A DNA stretch of 47,056 nt from Limiplasma sp964504385 (lineage in GTDB: Bacteria; Bacillota; Clostridia; Christensenellales; Aristaeellaceae): positions 1 to 47,056 of the forward strand of contig CAZDEF010000012.1 of the NCBI GenBank assembly GCA_964504385.1, in the 5' to 3' direction. Below are positions 15,847-23,900 of the stretch, one piece after another. How positions within the stretch are numbered: position 1 is the first letter of the stretch; every line of letters begins with the position of its first letter. A program made the position numbers and the translations under genes. The notes beneath the pieces were generated by a model. It searched no databases. It was not told the DNA's origin and saw only the letters and a program-made list of their open reading frames with translations.

Positions 15847-16935
15847 TCAGTTTGCGGCGGCTGTGCTTGTCTCCTGCTGCCGCTCCGCGCGGTTGCGCTT
15901 CATAGCCGTCACCACAGACAGCAGCACCGGCAAACCGATCAGGCCGACCAAGCCGAATAGCTTCAAGCCCAGCAGCATGGCGATCAGCGTTGCCAGCGGA
16001 TGCAGGCCGATCTGCTTGCCCACGATCTTCGGTTCCAGTGTCTGCCGGATAAAGGTGATCACCAGATAAAGCAGCAGCAGGCCGATCGCCATCTTGTAGT
16101 TCTCCAGGATCAGCATCAGCAGCATCCAGGGCAACAGGATACCGCCCGTGCCCAAAATGGGCAGCAGATCAAAAATCGCAATGCCCAGCGCCAGCAGCGG
16201 CGAGTGAGGAACACCCAAGATCAGGAAGCCGATCGTGAGTTCCGCAAAGGTCAGCAAAAACAGAATGGAGTAGGATTTGATGTAGATCAGCACCATGCTC
16301 TTGGTATAGTACAAGCCGGTTTCCATCACTTCGCGCTGTTTGGCAGGCACCAGTTTTTTCAGGAAGCCCACTACTTTGGAAAAATCCAGCACCATAAAGA
16401 ATGTGGAAATAATGGTGATGATGGTCTGCACGATCATGCTGGGAATGGAGGTAGCAATGCCCGTCAGCGCCACGATGGCTTTCCCGGAGAAGTTGGTCAC
16501 AAAGCTGCCCAAGCTCTTCATCGCGCTGGAGGCTAGTTCATCCACCATGGAAGCCAGCCGAGCATCGAAGGGGATCAACGCGTTTTCCAGCCATTCAGCG
16601 CCCATATTGAGAACAGGCATCAGCTCATTGGTGGCAAAAGCCGGGATGGCTGTTACCAGATCGATCGCCTCGCCCACCAGCTTCGCGCCCACCAGCACCA
16701 CCAGCACCACGACCACGGCGTACAAAATACCGCAAAGCAGCACGGAAAGCAGACGGCGCAGCTTCTCTTTGCGCGGAAGAATCCGCTTGGTGATGAATTC
16801 CATGATCCCCGCTACGCAAAACGCGATGATGAACGGCGTCATGATCGGCAAAATGTACTTGCCCACCAGAATCACGATCAGCAGAATAATGCCGTAAAAC
16901 ATGCAGTCAACGATAAAACGCTTTTTCGCTTCCAT
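15847..16935 (-). CDS. AI-2E family transporter
   Basis: 362 residues with about eight membrane segments. The family's features are the N-terminal helix pair (CMFYGIILLIVILVGKYILP), a central soluble region of about 110 residues (VDELASSAMKSLGSFV...), the LGVPHSPLLALGIAIFDLLP motif and the LEPKIVGKQIGLHPLATLIAML motif. Members export signalling molecules such as autoinducer-2, or act as sodium/proton antiporters. In Clostridia a close group lies near sporulation gene ytvI. Substrate is unknown. ATG 16935 has AAAGGGG close upstream. It appears monocistronic. Confidence 0.88.
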   Translation of the reverse strand: MEAKKRFIVDCMFYGIILLIVILVGKYILPIMTPFIIAFCVAGIMEFITKRILPRKEKLRRLLSVLLCGILYAVVVVLVVLVGAKLVGEAIDLVTAIPAFATNELMPVLNMGAEWLENALIPFDARLASMVDELASSAMKSLGSFVTNFSGKAIVALTGIATSIPSMIVQTIITIISTFFMVLDFSKVVGFLKKLVPAKQREVMETGLYYTKSMVLIYIKSYSILFLLTFAELTIGFLILGVPHSPLLALGIAIFDLLPILGTGGILLPWMLLMLILENYKMAIGLLLLYLVITFIRQTLEPKIVGKQIGLHPLATLIAMLLGLKLFGLVGLIGLPVLLSVVTAMKRNRAERQQETSTAAAN

Positions 16936-16994
16936 GTTTCCCCTTTCTTGGGTGAGGCTTTCAGCTTTCGTATGCCGGCCCCACTGCGCTTATA

Positions 16995-17000
16995 ACTATA
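16995..17000 (-). promoter_or_regulatory. Possible -10 box for the AI-2E family gene
   Basis: TATAGT on the minus strand, 60 bases before ATG 16935. No -35 box of good quality at the right spacing was found, so this is tentative. Confidence 0.35.
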
Positions 17001-17052
17001 GTAACACAGCTTTTTTGCAATCGCAACCAAAAGACGGCAAAAAACCCGTTCT

Positions 17053-17877
17053 CTACAACGTGCCTGTACGGAAACGCTCGATCAGGTGAAAGGCAATGCT
17101 GATGGTGTGGTCGCAGGGGGCCAGCTCGTCCCGTTGGAACCAGCGCAGCTCGGACAGCTCGCTGGCTTGCCGGTGCAGCGGCGCATTCCGATTCGCCTCC
17201 GCATGGAATGCAAACATGTGCGCCCCGCTGATCCCCCACGGCTGATCGCCCAGATAGCGCACAGCCGTCAGTGTCAGGCCGGTCTCCTCCCTCACCTCGC
17301 GGCGCAAGGCTTGCTCCAGAGTCTCGCCCACCTCCACATAGCCGGAAATCAACGCAAAGTGCTGGAAGCTTCCGCGGGCGTTCTTGGCCAGCAGTATGCT
17401 GTCTCCGCTGGTGATGGCAACAATCACCGCAGGCGCAATGGTCGGAAACAGCATCAGGCCGCAATCGGGGCAGCGCAGGGCGCGTTCAGCTGTGTCTGTT
17501 CTGAGCGGATGCGCGCATTTTCCGCAATAGCGGTGCGTCTGGTACCAGCTCCACAGGTGCCAGCAGGAGATGATCAGCGCCGCCGTCTCCTGCGGAAGCG
17601 TGCGGAACAGGCTGAGAGCGCAGTAGCGCAGCGTATCGGTTTCAGGCACTGTGTGCTTTTCAAACGGATGCGGGGAAAACAGCCCGCCGTCCGCCGTGCG
17701 GGCCAGCTCAAAAGGAGTGAATGTCAACGGCGAGAGCTGCGCCATGGTCGGCAGAACAGGCGTTTCGTCCCCCACATTCAGCAGGATGCGTCCACCGTCA
17801 AAGCATACTGCACGATCCTGCGGGCGGGGCGATGCGCCATCCGGCTGAACCGAAAAACCGGGCTGGGAAAGGATCAT
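17053..17877 (-). CDS. NudC-like Nudix hydrolase (NAD(H) diphosphatase family)
   Basis: 274 residues in the NudC layout: a variable N-terminal domain, a zinc ribbon (CGKC near 115 and CPDC near 132), then the Nudix domain. The Nudix box is complete: G, five residues, E, then REVREETGL. NudC enzymes split NAD(H) to NMN(H) and AMP and can remove NAD caps from RNA. The family's SQPWPF motif, used to recognise NAD, reads DQPWGIS here, so substrate preference may differ. The start is ATG 17877, which has GGAGGAG 6 bases upstream; in-frame starts at 17901 and 17895 overlap that site. It is convergent with no gene and stands alone. Confidence 0.85.
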   Translation of the reverse strand: MILSQPGFSVQPDGASPRPQDRAVCFDGGRILLNVGDETPVLPTMAQLSPLTFTPFELARTADGGLFSPHPFEKHTVPETDTLRYCALSLFRTLPQETAALIISCWHLWSWYQTHRYCGKCAHPLRTDTAERALRCPDCGLMLFPTIAPAVIVAITSGDSILLAKNARGSFQHFALISGYVEVGETLEQALRREVREETGLTLTAVRYLGDQPWGISGAHMFAFHAEANRNAPLHRQASELSELRWFQRDELAPCDHTISIAFHLIERFRTGTL

Positions 17878-17941
17878 CGCAAGCTCCTCCTTCATCTTCA
17901 CAAAATCAGGCGTCAGAACGATTTTACCGCACTTTCAGCGC

Positions 17942-17970
17942 TTGTCAATGCCAGTATCCTGTGATATGCT
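17942..17970 (+). promoter_or_regulatory. Promoter of the BY-kinase-like gene
   Basis: TTGTCA (17942-17947), a 17-base spacer and TATGCT (17965-17970), 36 bases before ATG 18007. Confidence 0.65.
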
Positions 17971-18006
17971 ATTTAGTGGGAACTTATCGGGCGAGGTGAA
18001 GAGGAT

Positions 18007-19299
18007 ATGCGTTGTGCCGGACGAAAATGGCTGCGTGCGCTGCCGTGGATTCTCGGGCTGTGCATCGCGGCAGGCTGTGCCGTCGGTCTGTTTGTTCTTC
18101 GCTATGAAACACCGTATTATCAGGCAGTGTATACGCTGTGTGCCCTGCCGGAAGCCGGGCGGGACGGCTGGAGCGATATGCAGATGCTCTCGCAGGACTG
18201 CGATGCGTTGACGCATACGCAAACCTTCCGTCACGCCGTGCTCAGCGATGTGTCGAGCGACGGCCGCACCTGTGTGCAGGTGAAGGCGCAGCGCGGCACG
18301 CACATGCTGCAGATCGTAGCGACCGGCCCTGATGCCGCCGCCGTGCAGGCGTTGGCCAATGCGGTGGGCGATGCACTGATCGAGCGCATTCCACGCATGT
18401 TCGACGTAGCTTCCGCGCAGGAGGTGGAGCGCGCGCAGCTGCCGCGATCGGCTGCCAATCCGCCTGCAAAGTGCCAGATCGCAGCAGCGGTGCTGGCGGT
18501 GTTCCTGCTCGGATCGCTCAGCGCCTGCCTCTTCGGCTCAGACCGCCGCCGCGTGCGTTTTGATCAGCCGTCCGCAGCGCCGTTTTGTTTGGGGGCTGTG
18601 CCGGATGTGCGCCGCGCAGCGAAGCGTTTCCAGCAAAAAAATGCCAAAAAGAGCTGCGACGGCATGCTTTTGTGGCAGATGGATCGTTTGATCAGAGAGA
18701 GCCTGCGGCGCGTACTGCTGCGTCTGCGCTCCCCCAAGGAGCAGGAAGGCGGACAGTGCATGGTGCTGGCGGCCGTGCGGGAGGAAGAAGAATCCGCCGC
18801 CGCAACGGTGCTGTTGGCCAGCGAAATGGCGCAGCAGGGGTTCCGGGTGCTGCTGCTGGAAATGGACGCAGCGCATCCGCAGCTGGCCGGATTGCTGGGG
18901 GTAAAAGCGAAGGCTGATCTGCACGACTACCTGCTCAACCACGCAGAGTGGTCTGAGACCATCGTCTCCACGCCGCTCTCCACGCTCGTGTTTATCGACT
19001 GGCTGCATCCGGATGTGGAAGCCTCAGCATTGGCGGCAACGGATGCTTTCGCGGCCTTTTTGAAAAGCGCCCGTTCTCATTTCGACTGGGTGCTTCTTCA
19101 CGCCGCGCCCACAGCAGCCTGCGCCGATGCAGCCATGCTCAGTCTGGTTTCGGACGGCATGGTGTTGATGGCGCAGGACGATCAGTACGAACAGAAGGAT
19201 ATCGAAAAAGCCGCGCGCCTGCAGGCGCAGCTGGGCCGCCCCGCCAAGGGCGTCGTGTTTACCGGCGTGCGTCGTGATCGGCTCGAAAACGCGGATTAG
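18007..19299 (+). CDS. Wzz/BY-kinase-like membrane protein with degenerate ATPase domain
   Basis: 430 residues. Transmembrane helices at about 10-32 and 158-178 bracket an external domain of roughly 125 residues, as in Wzz-type polysaccharide co-polymerases. The cytoplasmic part (about 180-430) has the layout of bacterial tyrosine kinases of the CpsD/Wzc type. The P-loop GxGKST is replaced by REEEESAAAT near 256-265. The Walker A' motif is LLLEMDAAHPQL instead of LxDxDxRRP, and the Walker B aspartate after FDWVLL is His. There is no C-terminal tyrosine cluster. ATP hydrolysis and autophosphorylation are therefore unlikely, and a regulatory or scaffold role is inferred. No polysaccharide genes are nearby. 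The peptidoglycan-binding gene follows 22 bases later. Confidence 0.72.
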   Translation: MRCAGRKWLRALPWILGLCIAAGCAVGLFVLRYETPYYQAVYTLCALPEAGRDGWSDMQMLSQDCDALTHTQTFRHAVLSDVSSDGRTCVQVKAQRGTHMLQIVATGPDAAAVQALANAVGDALIERIPRMFDVASAQEVERAQLPRSAANPPAKCQIAAAVLAVFLLGSLSACLFGSDRRRVRFDQPSAAPFCLGAVPDVRRAAKRFQQKNAKKSCDGMLLWQMDRLIRESLRRVLLRLRSPKEQEGGQCMVLAAVREEEESAAATVLLASEMAQQGFRVLLLEMDAAHPQLAGLLGVKAKADLHDYLLNHAEWSETIVSTPLSTLVFIDWLHPDVEASALAATDAFAAFLKSARSHFDWVLLHAAPTAACADAAMLSLVSDGMVLMAQDDQYEQKDIEKAARLQAQLGRPAKGVVFTGVRRDRLENAD

Positions 19300-19321
19300 T
19301 TTTGGAAAGGGGAAACCGCTG

Positions 19322-20344
19322 ATGGATCTTCTCAAGACCATTTTGCTCTATATGTCGCTTACCTTTGCCACCTCCGTGCAGATGGCTCCGGAACCGGTGG
19401 ATCTTCTCAACGCCACGCCGGTGCCCACCGTGTATGTACAGCCGGCCACGCCCACTCCCTTTCCCACGCCTACGCCCACGCCGGTGCCCACCATCAACAT
19501 CACCCCCAATCCGGAATACAAAACACTGCAGGTGGGCGATCGCGGCGATGAGGTGCGCGCACTGCAGGAAAAGCTGGCCGAATATGGTTACTTGAAAGGG
19601 GAAGTGGATGGCGCATACGGCAATCAGACCCGTCAGGCAGTGGAGCGTTTCCAGTACCAGCATGGGTTGAGTGTGGATGGCATAGCCGGCCGTCACACGC
19701 TGACCGTGCTGTTTGAAAGCGATGAGATCCGTCTTTCGCCCGATGTAACGCCCTCTCCCACGCCCAGACCCACGAGCCAGCTGACGGTCGCGCTCACTCC
19801 CGCCCCGACCGAAGCCCCCACGCCCACACCTGCGCCGACACCGCCCCCCACTTTCGCACCGGTGGAGACCGTGAATGCACAGCCCGATCCCACCGCTACG
19901 CCCACGCCGACCGCCACGCCAAGGCCCACGGCCACGCCGGTACCGGCGATGGTGAAGCTGGAAGGCTATAGCATCGAACTGGAATGGACGGAGACGCCCA
20001 TCGACGCCGCACCCTGTCTGGTGGAGGATCGGCTTTACCTGCCGCTGGTAAAGATCTTGGAGGCGGCTGATATCCTGGTGATCAAGGACAGCTCCGTTGA
20101 GAAGGATGAGTTGGCTTTCGCCATGGGGGAAACCCTGTTCCGCATCGCCTATACCGAGGATCAGGACGGCCGACCCATCCATCTGGAAGCCTACCGCAAT
20201 ACCGAACCGCAGCTCCTGACCGGACGCGATATCCGCCGCATGGACGGTGTGCTGTACCTTCCGGTACAGTGCATTGAGCAGCTGACCGGCATCGCCGCAT
20301 GGGTGGACGAAGACGCCAAATGCGTCATTGTTTCCATTCCGTAA
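19322..20344 (+). CDS. Membrane-anchored or secreted peptidoglycan-binding protein with copper amine oxidase-like domain
   Basis: 340 residues. An N-terminal hydrophobic segment (about 5-20) acts as signal or anchor. A first Pro/Thr linker (PTPFPTPTPTPVPT) leads to a peptidoglycan-binding type 1 domain at about 63-130, with LQVGDRGDEVRALQEKLAE and DGAYGNQTRQAVERFQ. A second Pro/Thr-rich linker of about 80 residues follows. The C-terminal domain (about 220-340) resembles the copper amine oxidase N-terminal-like fold common in clostridial wall proteins: LVEDRLYLPLVKI and DGVLYLPVQCIEQLTG. ATG 19322 has AAAGGGG upstream. It shares an operon with the BY-kinase-like gene, suggesting a joint envelope role. 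Catalytic function is not evident. Confidence 0.82.
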   Translation: MDLLKTILLYMSLTFATSVQMAPEPVDLLNATPVPTVYVQPATPTPFPTPTPTPVPTINITPNPEYKTLQVGDRGDEVRALQEKLAEYGYLKGEVDGAYGNQTRQAVERFQYQHGLSVDGIAGRHTLTVLFESDEIRLSPDVTPSPTPRPTSQLTVALTPAPTEAPTPTPAPTPPPTFAPVETVNAQPDPTATPTPTATPRPTATPVPAMVKLEGYSIELEWTETPIDAAPCLVEDRLYLPLVKILEAADILVIKDSSVEKDELAFAMGETLFRIAYTEDQDGRPIHLEAYRNTEPQLLTGRDIRRMDGVLYLPVQCIEQLTGIAAWVDEDAKCVIVSIP

Positions 20345-20353
20345 AAAAATTCG

Positions 20354-20399
20354 ATCCTCCGCATGGGGTGTTCTTCAACCCCTGCGGAGGATTTGTTTT
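20354..20399 (+). terminator. Intrinsic terminator
   Basis: A 15-bp stem with one mismatch (20354-20369 with 20378-20392) followed by TTGTTTT ends the operon of the BY-kinase-like and peptidoglycan-binding genes. Confidence 0.8.
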
Positions 20400-20463
20400 C
20401 TGCATGTCATACTAACGAGCATTGGCGCAAAGCTTTTTGCAGCCGTCAACTTCCTATGGATTT

Positions 20464-20883
20464 TTACTCGCATTCGGTAAAAGAAACAGAATCGATCTGA
20501 AGATAGTTCTTCCGGTGACGTGAAATCAAAAGAGCAAGCATGTACTTGTCCGTTGTTCCATCATTCTGCGCACATTGAAAAACCATTTTCCCCTCTCCAT
20601 CGTTCAAGGCAATGATATGAAACTCCGTAGTGGTTGGGGTGATCGTATGATAATCGCTTGCAAAAGTGTTAGTTTCCGACAGAATCGACCATTCTTTTCT
20701 TCCCTCGGAATGGTCCAGATTCAGGATCAAAGTGCGCCCATTCTCAACCGTGGCTAAGAACAGCTCTCCATCGACAACAAAGGAAGTCGGCTCGTAAGAT
20801 TCATTCATTACAAACCATCCGCCGATCACAGCGGTTCCCATTAGAAGGATGATGAGCCACACAATGCTCCTTTTCATATTCAC
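20464..20883 (-). CDS. Small single-pass membrane or secreted protein, function unknown
   Basis: 139 residues, family not recognised. Residues 5-25 form one hydrophobic helix (signal or anchor) followed by a predicted beta-rich external part with SFVVDGELFLATVENG and TEFHIIALNDGEG. There is no lipobox cysteine. The start is GTG 20883 or ATG 20877, both served by GGGGAGG. The gene is visibly AT-richer than its neighbours and uses different codons, stands alone, and points against the flanking genes, so it may be a recent acquisition. Confidence 0.65.
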   Translation of the reverse strand: MNMKRSIVWLIILLMGTAVIGGWFVMNESYEPTSFVVDGELFLATVENGRTLILNLDHSEGRKEWSILSETNTFASDYHTITPTTTEFHIIALNDGEGKMVFQCAQNDGTTDKYMLALLISRHRKNYLQIDSVSFTECE

Positions 20884-21072
20884 GACTGCCTCCCCTGCCG
20901 AATCTTTCCTGCTTTCTGATGTTCAAATCAAGTATACCATAGACTGTTGAAATTGCTACCTTATCCATTGAAAAAGCATCTTAAGCTTTCCTATGCTATT
21001 CACAACAAATGAAATCTGCCTGTCTTGCAGGCTGTTTTCGCCTTTCTGCCACGAATTGCATTGCCGCAAACC

Positions 21073-21100
21073 TTGACAGCAGTCCGCTTGACGGTATAAT
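21073..21100 (+). promoter_or_regulatory. Promoter of the operon of unknown gene, rluA-like, HAD and pepF
   Basis: TTGACA (21073-21078), a 16-base spacer and TATAAT (21095-21100): both boxes match the consensus exactly. ATG 21144 follows after about 35 bases of leader. Confidence 0.82.
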
Positions 21101-21143
21101 AATGAATAGCGTTTTACGCACTTTAGGAACAGGAGGTTCAGGC

Positions 21144-22175
21144 ATGCTCAGAGAAGGAATGCTTCATGCGGACTGGTGTGACAGAACCATGAGCATGATG
21201 CGCGAAAAACAGTTTGAGGCATGCGAACGCCGCCTGTTTGCCCGCCCGGGCGTCTGTCTGTTTTCGCCGGAAGCTACCGAATTGGATACACAGACGCTGC
21301 TGGAAGGATCATATGAAGGACAACCGGACGGTCTGCTCTCGCTGCAGCAGCTGCGCGACCGCGTCATGGAACGCCTGCCGCTGGAGGTGCTCTACATCGG
21401 CGTGAATGAGATGCAGATGCTGGAGCGCCTGCTGCTGAACGAAGGCGAAATGCTGCTGACCGATTGGGACGACATCGGCGCGGCGGAAGCCTTGGTGCGG
21501 CGGCTGTGGTGCGGCTTCCGCGCGGAGGGCGACGACTGGAAGCTGATCCTGCCCTCAGCGCTGCATGAACCGCTGATGAACGCCATGCATTCGCAGCAGG
21601 CCATGTCCGCGCGGGAACTACTTTTCCGCTACGATGCCACCATTCACGGTTTACTGTATATTGCAGGATTTCTGCACTCTGCACAGCCCATTGGCGTATT
21701 TCTGCAGGAAGTCATGCACCGCAGCGATGCGCAGGCGGTGCAGGTGGCAAAGCGCTATCTGCAATCCACCTTTGAATACATCACCGATGCTAACGGCGAT
21801 CTGATCCTGCTCCACCCCGGACTGGCCGATCCCTATCAGATGTTCTGCCTGCAGCCCACGGAGGGGATCTTCACGCTGGAGCTGTCGCAGGAGCTGATTG
21901 CCGGGGGCATGAACGGGCTGCTGCCGGAAGAGGTGACGCTGCATGAAAATATGTGCGGCGCTTTGAAGGGGGCATTGCGCCCGGAATATGATCTGGCGGA
22001 GGCGGCAGAGGATTTGCGCATGCTGGCCAAGCAGGGCGTATCCTATGAGGAAATGGAGATCGTCATGGGTTCCATGTTGGCTGTGCTGCCCACGGAAAGG
22101 ATGAAGGCGGCGCTGCGGCAGCTGCATCTGTGCACGCCGCACTGGATGGGTCTGCGCACGACGCTGATGCAATAA
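21144..22175 (+). CDS. Protein of unknown function
   Basis: 343 residues, soluble and mostly helical, with no signal, membrane segment or motif that I recognise. It is rich in Leu, Met and Glu. Segments such as LPLEVLYIGVNEMQMLERLLL and CGALKGALRPEYDLAEAAEDL look like helical packing. ATG 21144 has AGGAGG at 7-base spacing; the reading frame is open further upstream, but that stretch covers the promoter. First gene of a four-gene operon with a pseudouridine synthase, a HAD phosphatase and an oligopeptidase, which gives no clear hint of function. Confidence 0.8.
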   Translation: MLREGMLHADWCDRTMSMMREKQFEACERRLFARPGVCLFSPEATELDTQTLLEGSYEGQPDGLLSLQQLRDRVMERLPLEVLYIGVNEMQMLERLLLNEGEMLLTDWDDIGAAEALVRRLWCGFRAEGDDWKLILPSALHEPLMNAMHSQQAMSARELLFRYDATIHGLLYIAGFLHSAQPIGVFLQEVMHRSDAQAVQVAKRYLQSTFEYITDANGDLILLHPGLADPYQMFCLQPTEGIFTLELSQELIAGGMNGLLPEEVTLHENMCGALKGALRPEYDLAEAAEDLRMLAKQGVSYEEMEIVMGSMLAVLPTERMKAALRQLHLCTPHWMGLRTTLMQ

Positions 22176-22179
22176 AGCT

Positions 22180-23052
22180 ATGAAACAGCATACTTTTGAC
22201 ATTCCCCCACACGCACAGGGCGGCAAGCTGTACGCCTATGCCCGCAGGATGCTGCCGGATGTGCCGGAATATGTGCTGCGCGAGGCGTTTCAAAAACGCG
22301 ATGTAAAGGTAGATGGACAGCGCGTGAATATGAGCGCCGCCGTTGTTCCCGGCGCTCATGTGCAGATCTACACGCGCGATGTGCAGCCGAAGGAAAGCAT
22401 CATCCCGATCGTATATGAAGATGAACAGGTGCTGGTGGCGGCGAAGCCTTCCGGCATAAGCTGCGAAGCGGATCCGAAAGGCGGACGAACGCTTCCGCAG
22501 CTTTTGCATGCCCAAATGCTGCAGACAAACCCAGCAGCTGAGGAGCCTCTTTTGTGCCACCGGCTGGACAATCCCACCGAAGGGCTGATCGTGCTGGCCA
22601 AAAGTGCTGCGGCGCAGCAGGCCTTGCAGGACGGCTTCCGCCAGCGCCGTATCCGCAAAGAGTACACCTGCATCGTGCGCGGCACGCCGGATCCGCCGCA
22701 CCGTGTGCTGCGCGACTGGCTCATCAAGGACGCGCGCCGCGCCGAGGTGCGCATCGTGCCCACCGAACGGCCGGGCGCAAAGAACGTGATCACGGAATAC
22801 ACGGTGCTGCAGAGCGGCGAGTGTGCCAAACTGCGCATTCTGCTGCACACTGGCCGTACGCATCAGATCCGCGCGCACATGGCCTTCATCGGTCATCCGC
22901 TGCTGGGCGATGATCAGTACGGCGACCGCGCATTCAACAGGGCGCACAAGGCGCGGCAACTGATGCTGTGCTCCTCCCGGCTCCATTTTGAACTGGAGGG
23001 CGATTTCAGCTATCTCAATGCACATTCCTTTACCTGCACGCCCTCATTCTAA
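22180..23052 (+). CDS. RluA-family pseudouridine synthase
   Basis: 290 residues. An S4-like RNA-binding segment at about 10-65 (VLREAFQKRDVKVDGQRV) precedes the catalytic domain. HRLDNPTEGLIVLAK near 127-141 is the family's HRLDxxTSG motif with the catalytic aspartate; Ser is changed to Glu. RIRKEYTCIVRG, AKLRILLHTGRTHQIRAHM and HPLLGDDQYG complete the family pattern. It isomerises uridine to pseudouridine in rRNA or tRNA; the target site is unknown. It begins 4 bases after the preceding stop codon without a clear ribosome site, suggesting translational coupling. Confidence 0.92.
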   Translation: MKQHTFDIPPHAQGGKLYAYARRMLPDVPEYVLREAFQKRDVKVDGQRVNMSAAVVPGAHVQIYTRDVQPKESIIPIVYEDEQVLVAAKPSGISCEADPKGGRTLPQLLHAQMLQTNPAAEEPLLCHRLDNPTEGLIVLAKSAAAQQALQDGFRQRRIRKEYTCIVRGTPDPPHRVLRDWLIKDARRAEVRIVPTERPGAKNVITEYTVLQSGECAKLRILLHTGRTHQIRAHMAFIGHPLLGDDQYGDRAFNRAHKARQLMLCSSRLHFELEGDFSYLNAHSFTCTPSF

Positions 23053-23065
23053 GGAGACGTTTTTC

Positions 23066-23884
23066 ATGATTCGGCTGATTGCAATGGATATGGACGGAAC
23101 GCTGCTCAACAGCTCCCGAAAGGTAAGCCGCGCCAACGCCGCCGCATTGCGGCGTGCACAGGAAGCCGGCATTCACTTAGCGCTCTGTTCCGGACGTTCA
23201 CCGGGAGATCTGGCGCTGATCGCCATCCAGAACGGTCTGAAGGACTGCGCGCTGCTGGCGCTGAATGGATTGTACTGTCAGCGCAATCTGAATGAGCCTT
23301 GCGTCATTCAGCATGTATTGACCGAAGAAGCGCTTCGCGGGACGCTGCGCGTTCTCCGCGAGGAGCAGCAGCTCTTTGGCTGCTATGCGCAGAACCGACT
23401 GGTGATTTTTCCGCTGAACAATCAAAGCCATCTCTCTTTTTTCGATGTGCAGGAGGGCCATGCACTGAGCACCGAGGTGCTGTATGGCGAGGAAAGTTTG
23501 TCCAGTTTGACCGACGGCGTAAACAAGATCATCACCTTCGCTCCGGATACAGCCAGTTGGGAACGAACGCAGCGCAAGCTGCTGCACGTGCTGGATTTGG
23601 AAGTGACCACTTCGTGGCCACTGAACTTTGAACTGATGCCCAAAGGCTATGGCAAGGGAACCGCCGTGGCTGAGCTGGCCGCGCAGCTGCACCTGACCGC
23701 CGACGAAGTGATGACCATCGGCGACTACGACAACGATGAAAGCATGATCCGCTGGGCGGGCTTGGGCGTGGCCATGGCCAACGCCACCGCCTGCATCAAA
23801 AGCGCCGCACAGCTCATCACGCTCGATAACGATCATGATGGCGTTGCCTACGCCATTGAGAATTACGCACTGAAACAAGCATAA
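23066..23884 (+). CDS. HAD-superfamily (Cof-type) phosphatase
   Basis: 272 residues. DMDGTLLNSS (motif I, with the nucleophile Asp near residue 8), CSGRSP (motif II), a Lys in PKGYGKG (motif III region) and GDYDNDESMIRWAG (motif IV) identify a Cof/type IIB HAD phosphatase with a large cap inserted between motifs II and III. Such enzymes dephosphorylate sugar phosphates, FMN or other small metabolites; the substrate cannot be told. ATG 23066 has AGGAGA at about 8-base spacing. Third gene in the operon. Confidence 0.92.
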   Translation: MIRLIAMDMDGTLLNSSRKVSRANAAALRRAQEAGIHLALCSGRSPGDLALIAIQNGLKDCALLALNGLYCQRNLNEPCVIQHVLTEEALRGTLRVLREEQQLFGCYAQNRLVIFPLNNQSHLSFFDVQEGHALSTEVLYGEESLSSLTDGVNKIITFAPDTASWERTQRKLLHVLDLEVTTSWPLNFELMPKGYGKGTAVAELAAQLHLTADEVMTIGDYDNDESMIRWAGLGVAMANATACIKSAAQLITLDNDHDGVAYAIENYALKQA

Positions 23885-23900
23885 ACAGGAGGAAACGCCC

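Noticed and set aside
19420..19940. The ACGCCCACGCC-type repeats as a CRISPR array
   Set aside because: They encode the Pro/Thr linkers of the peptidoglycan-binding protein in frame; there are no regular spacers.
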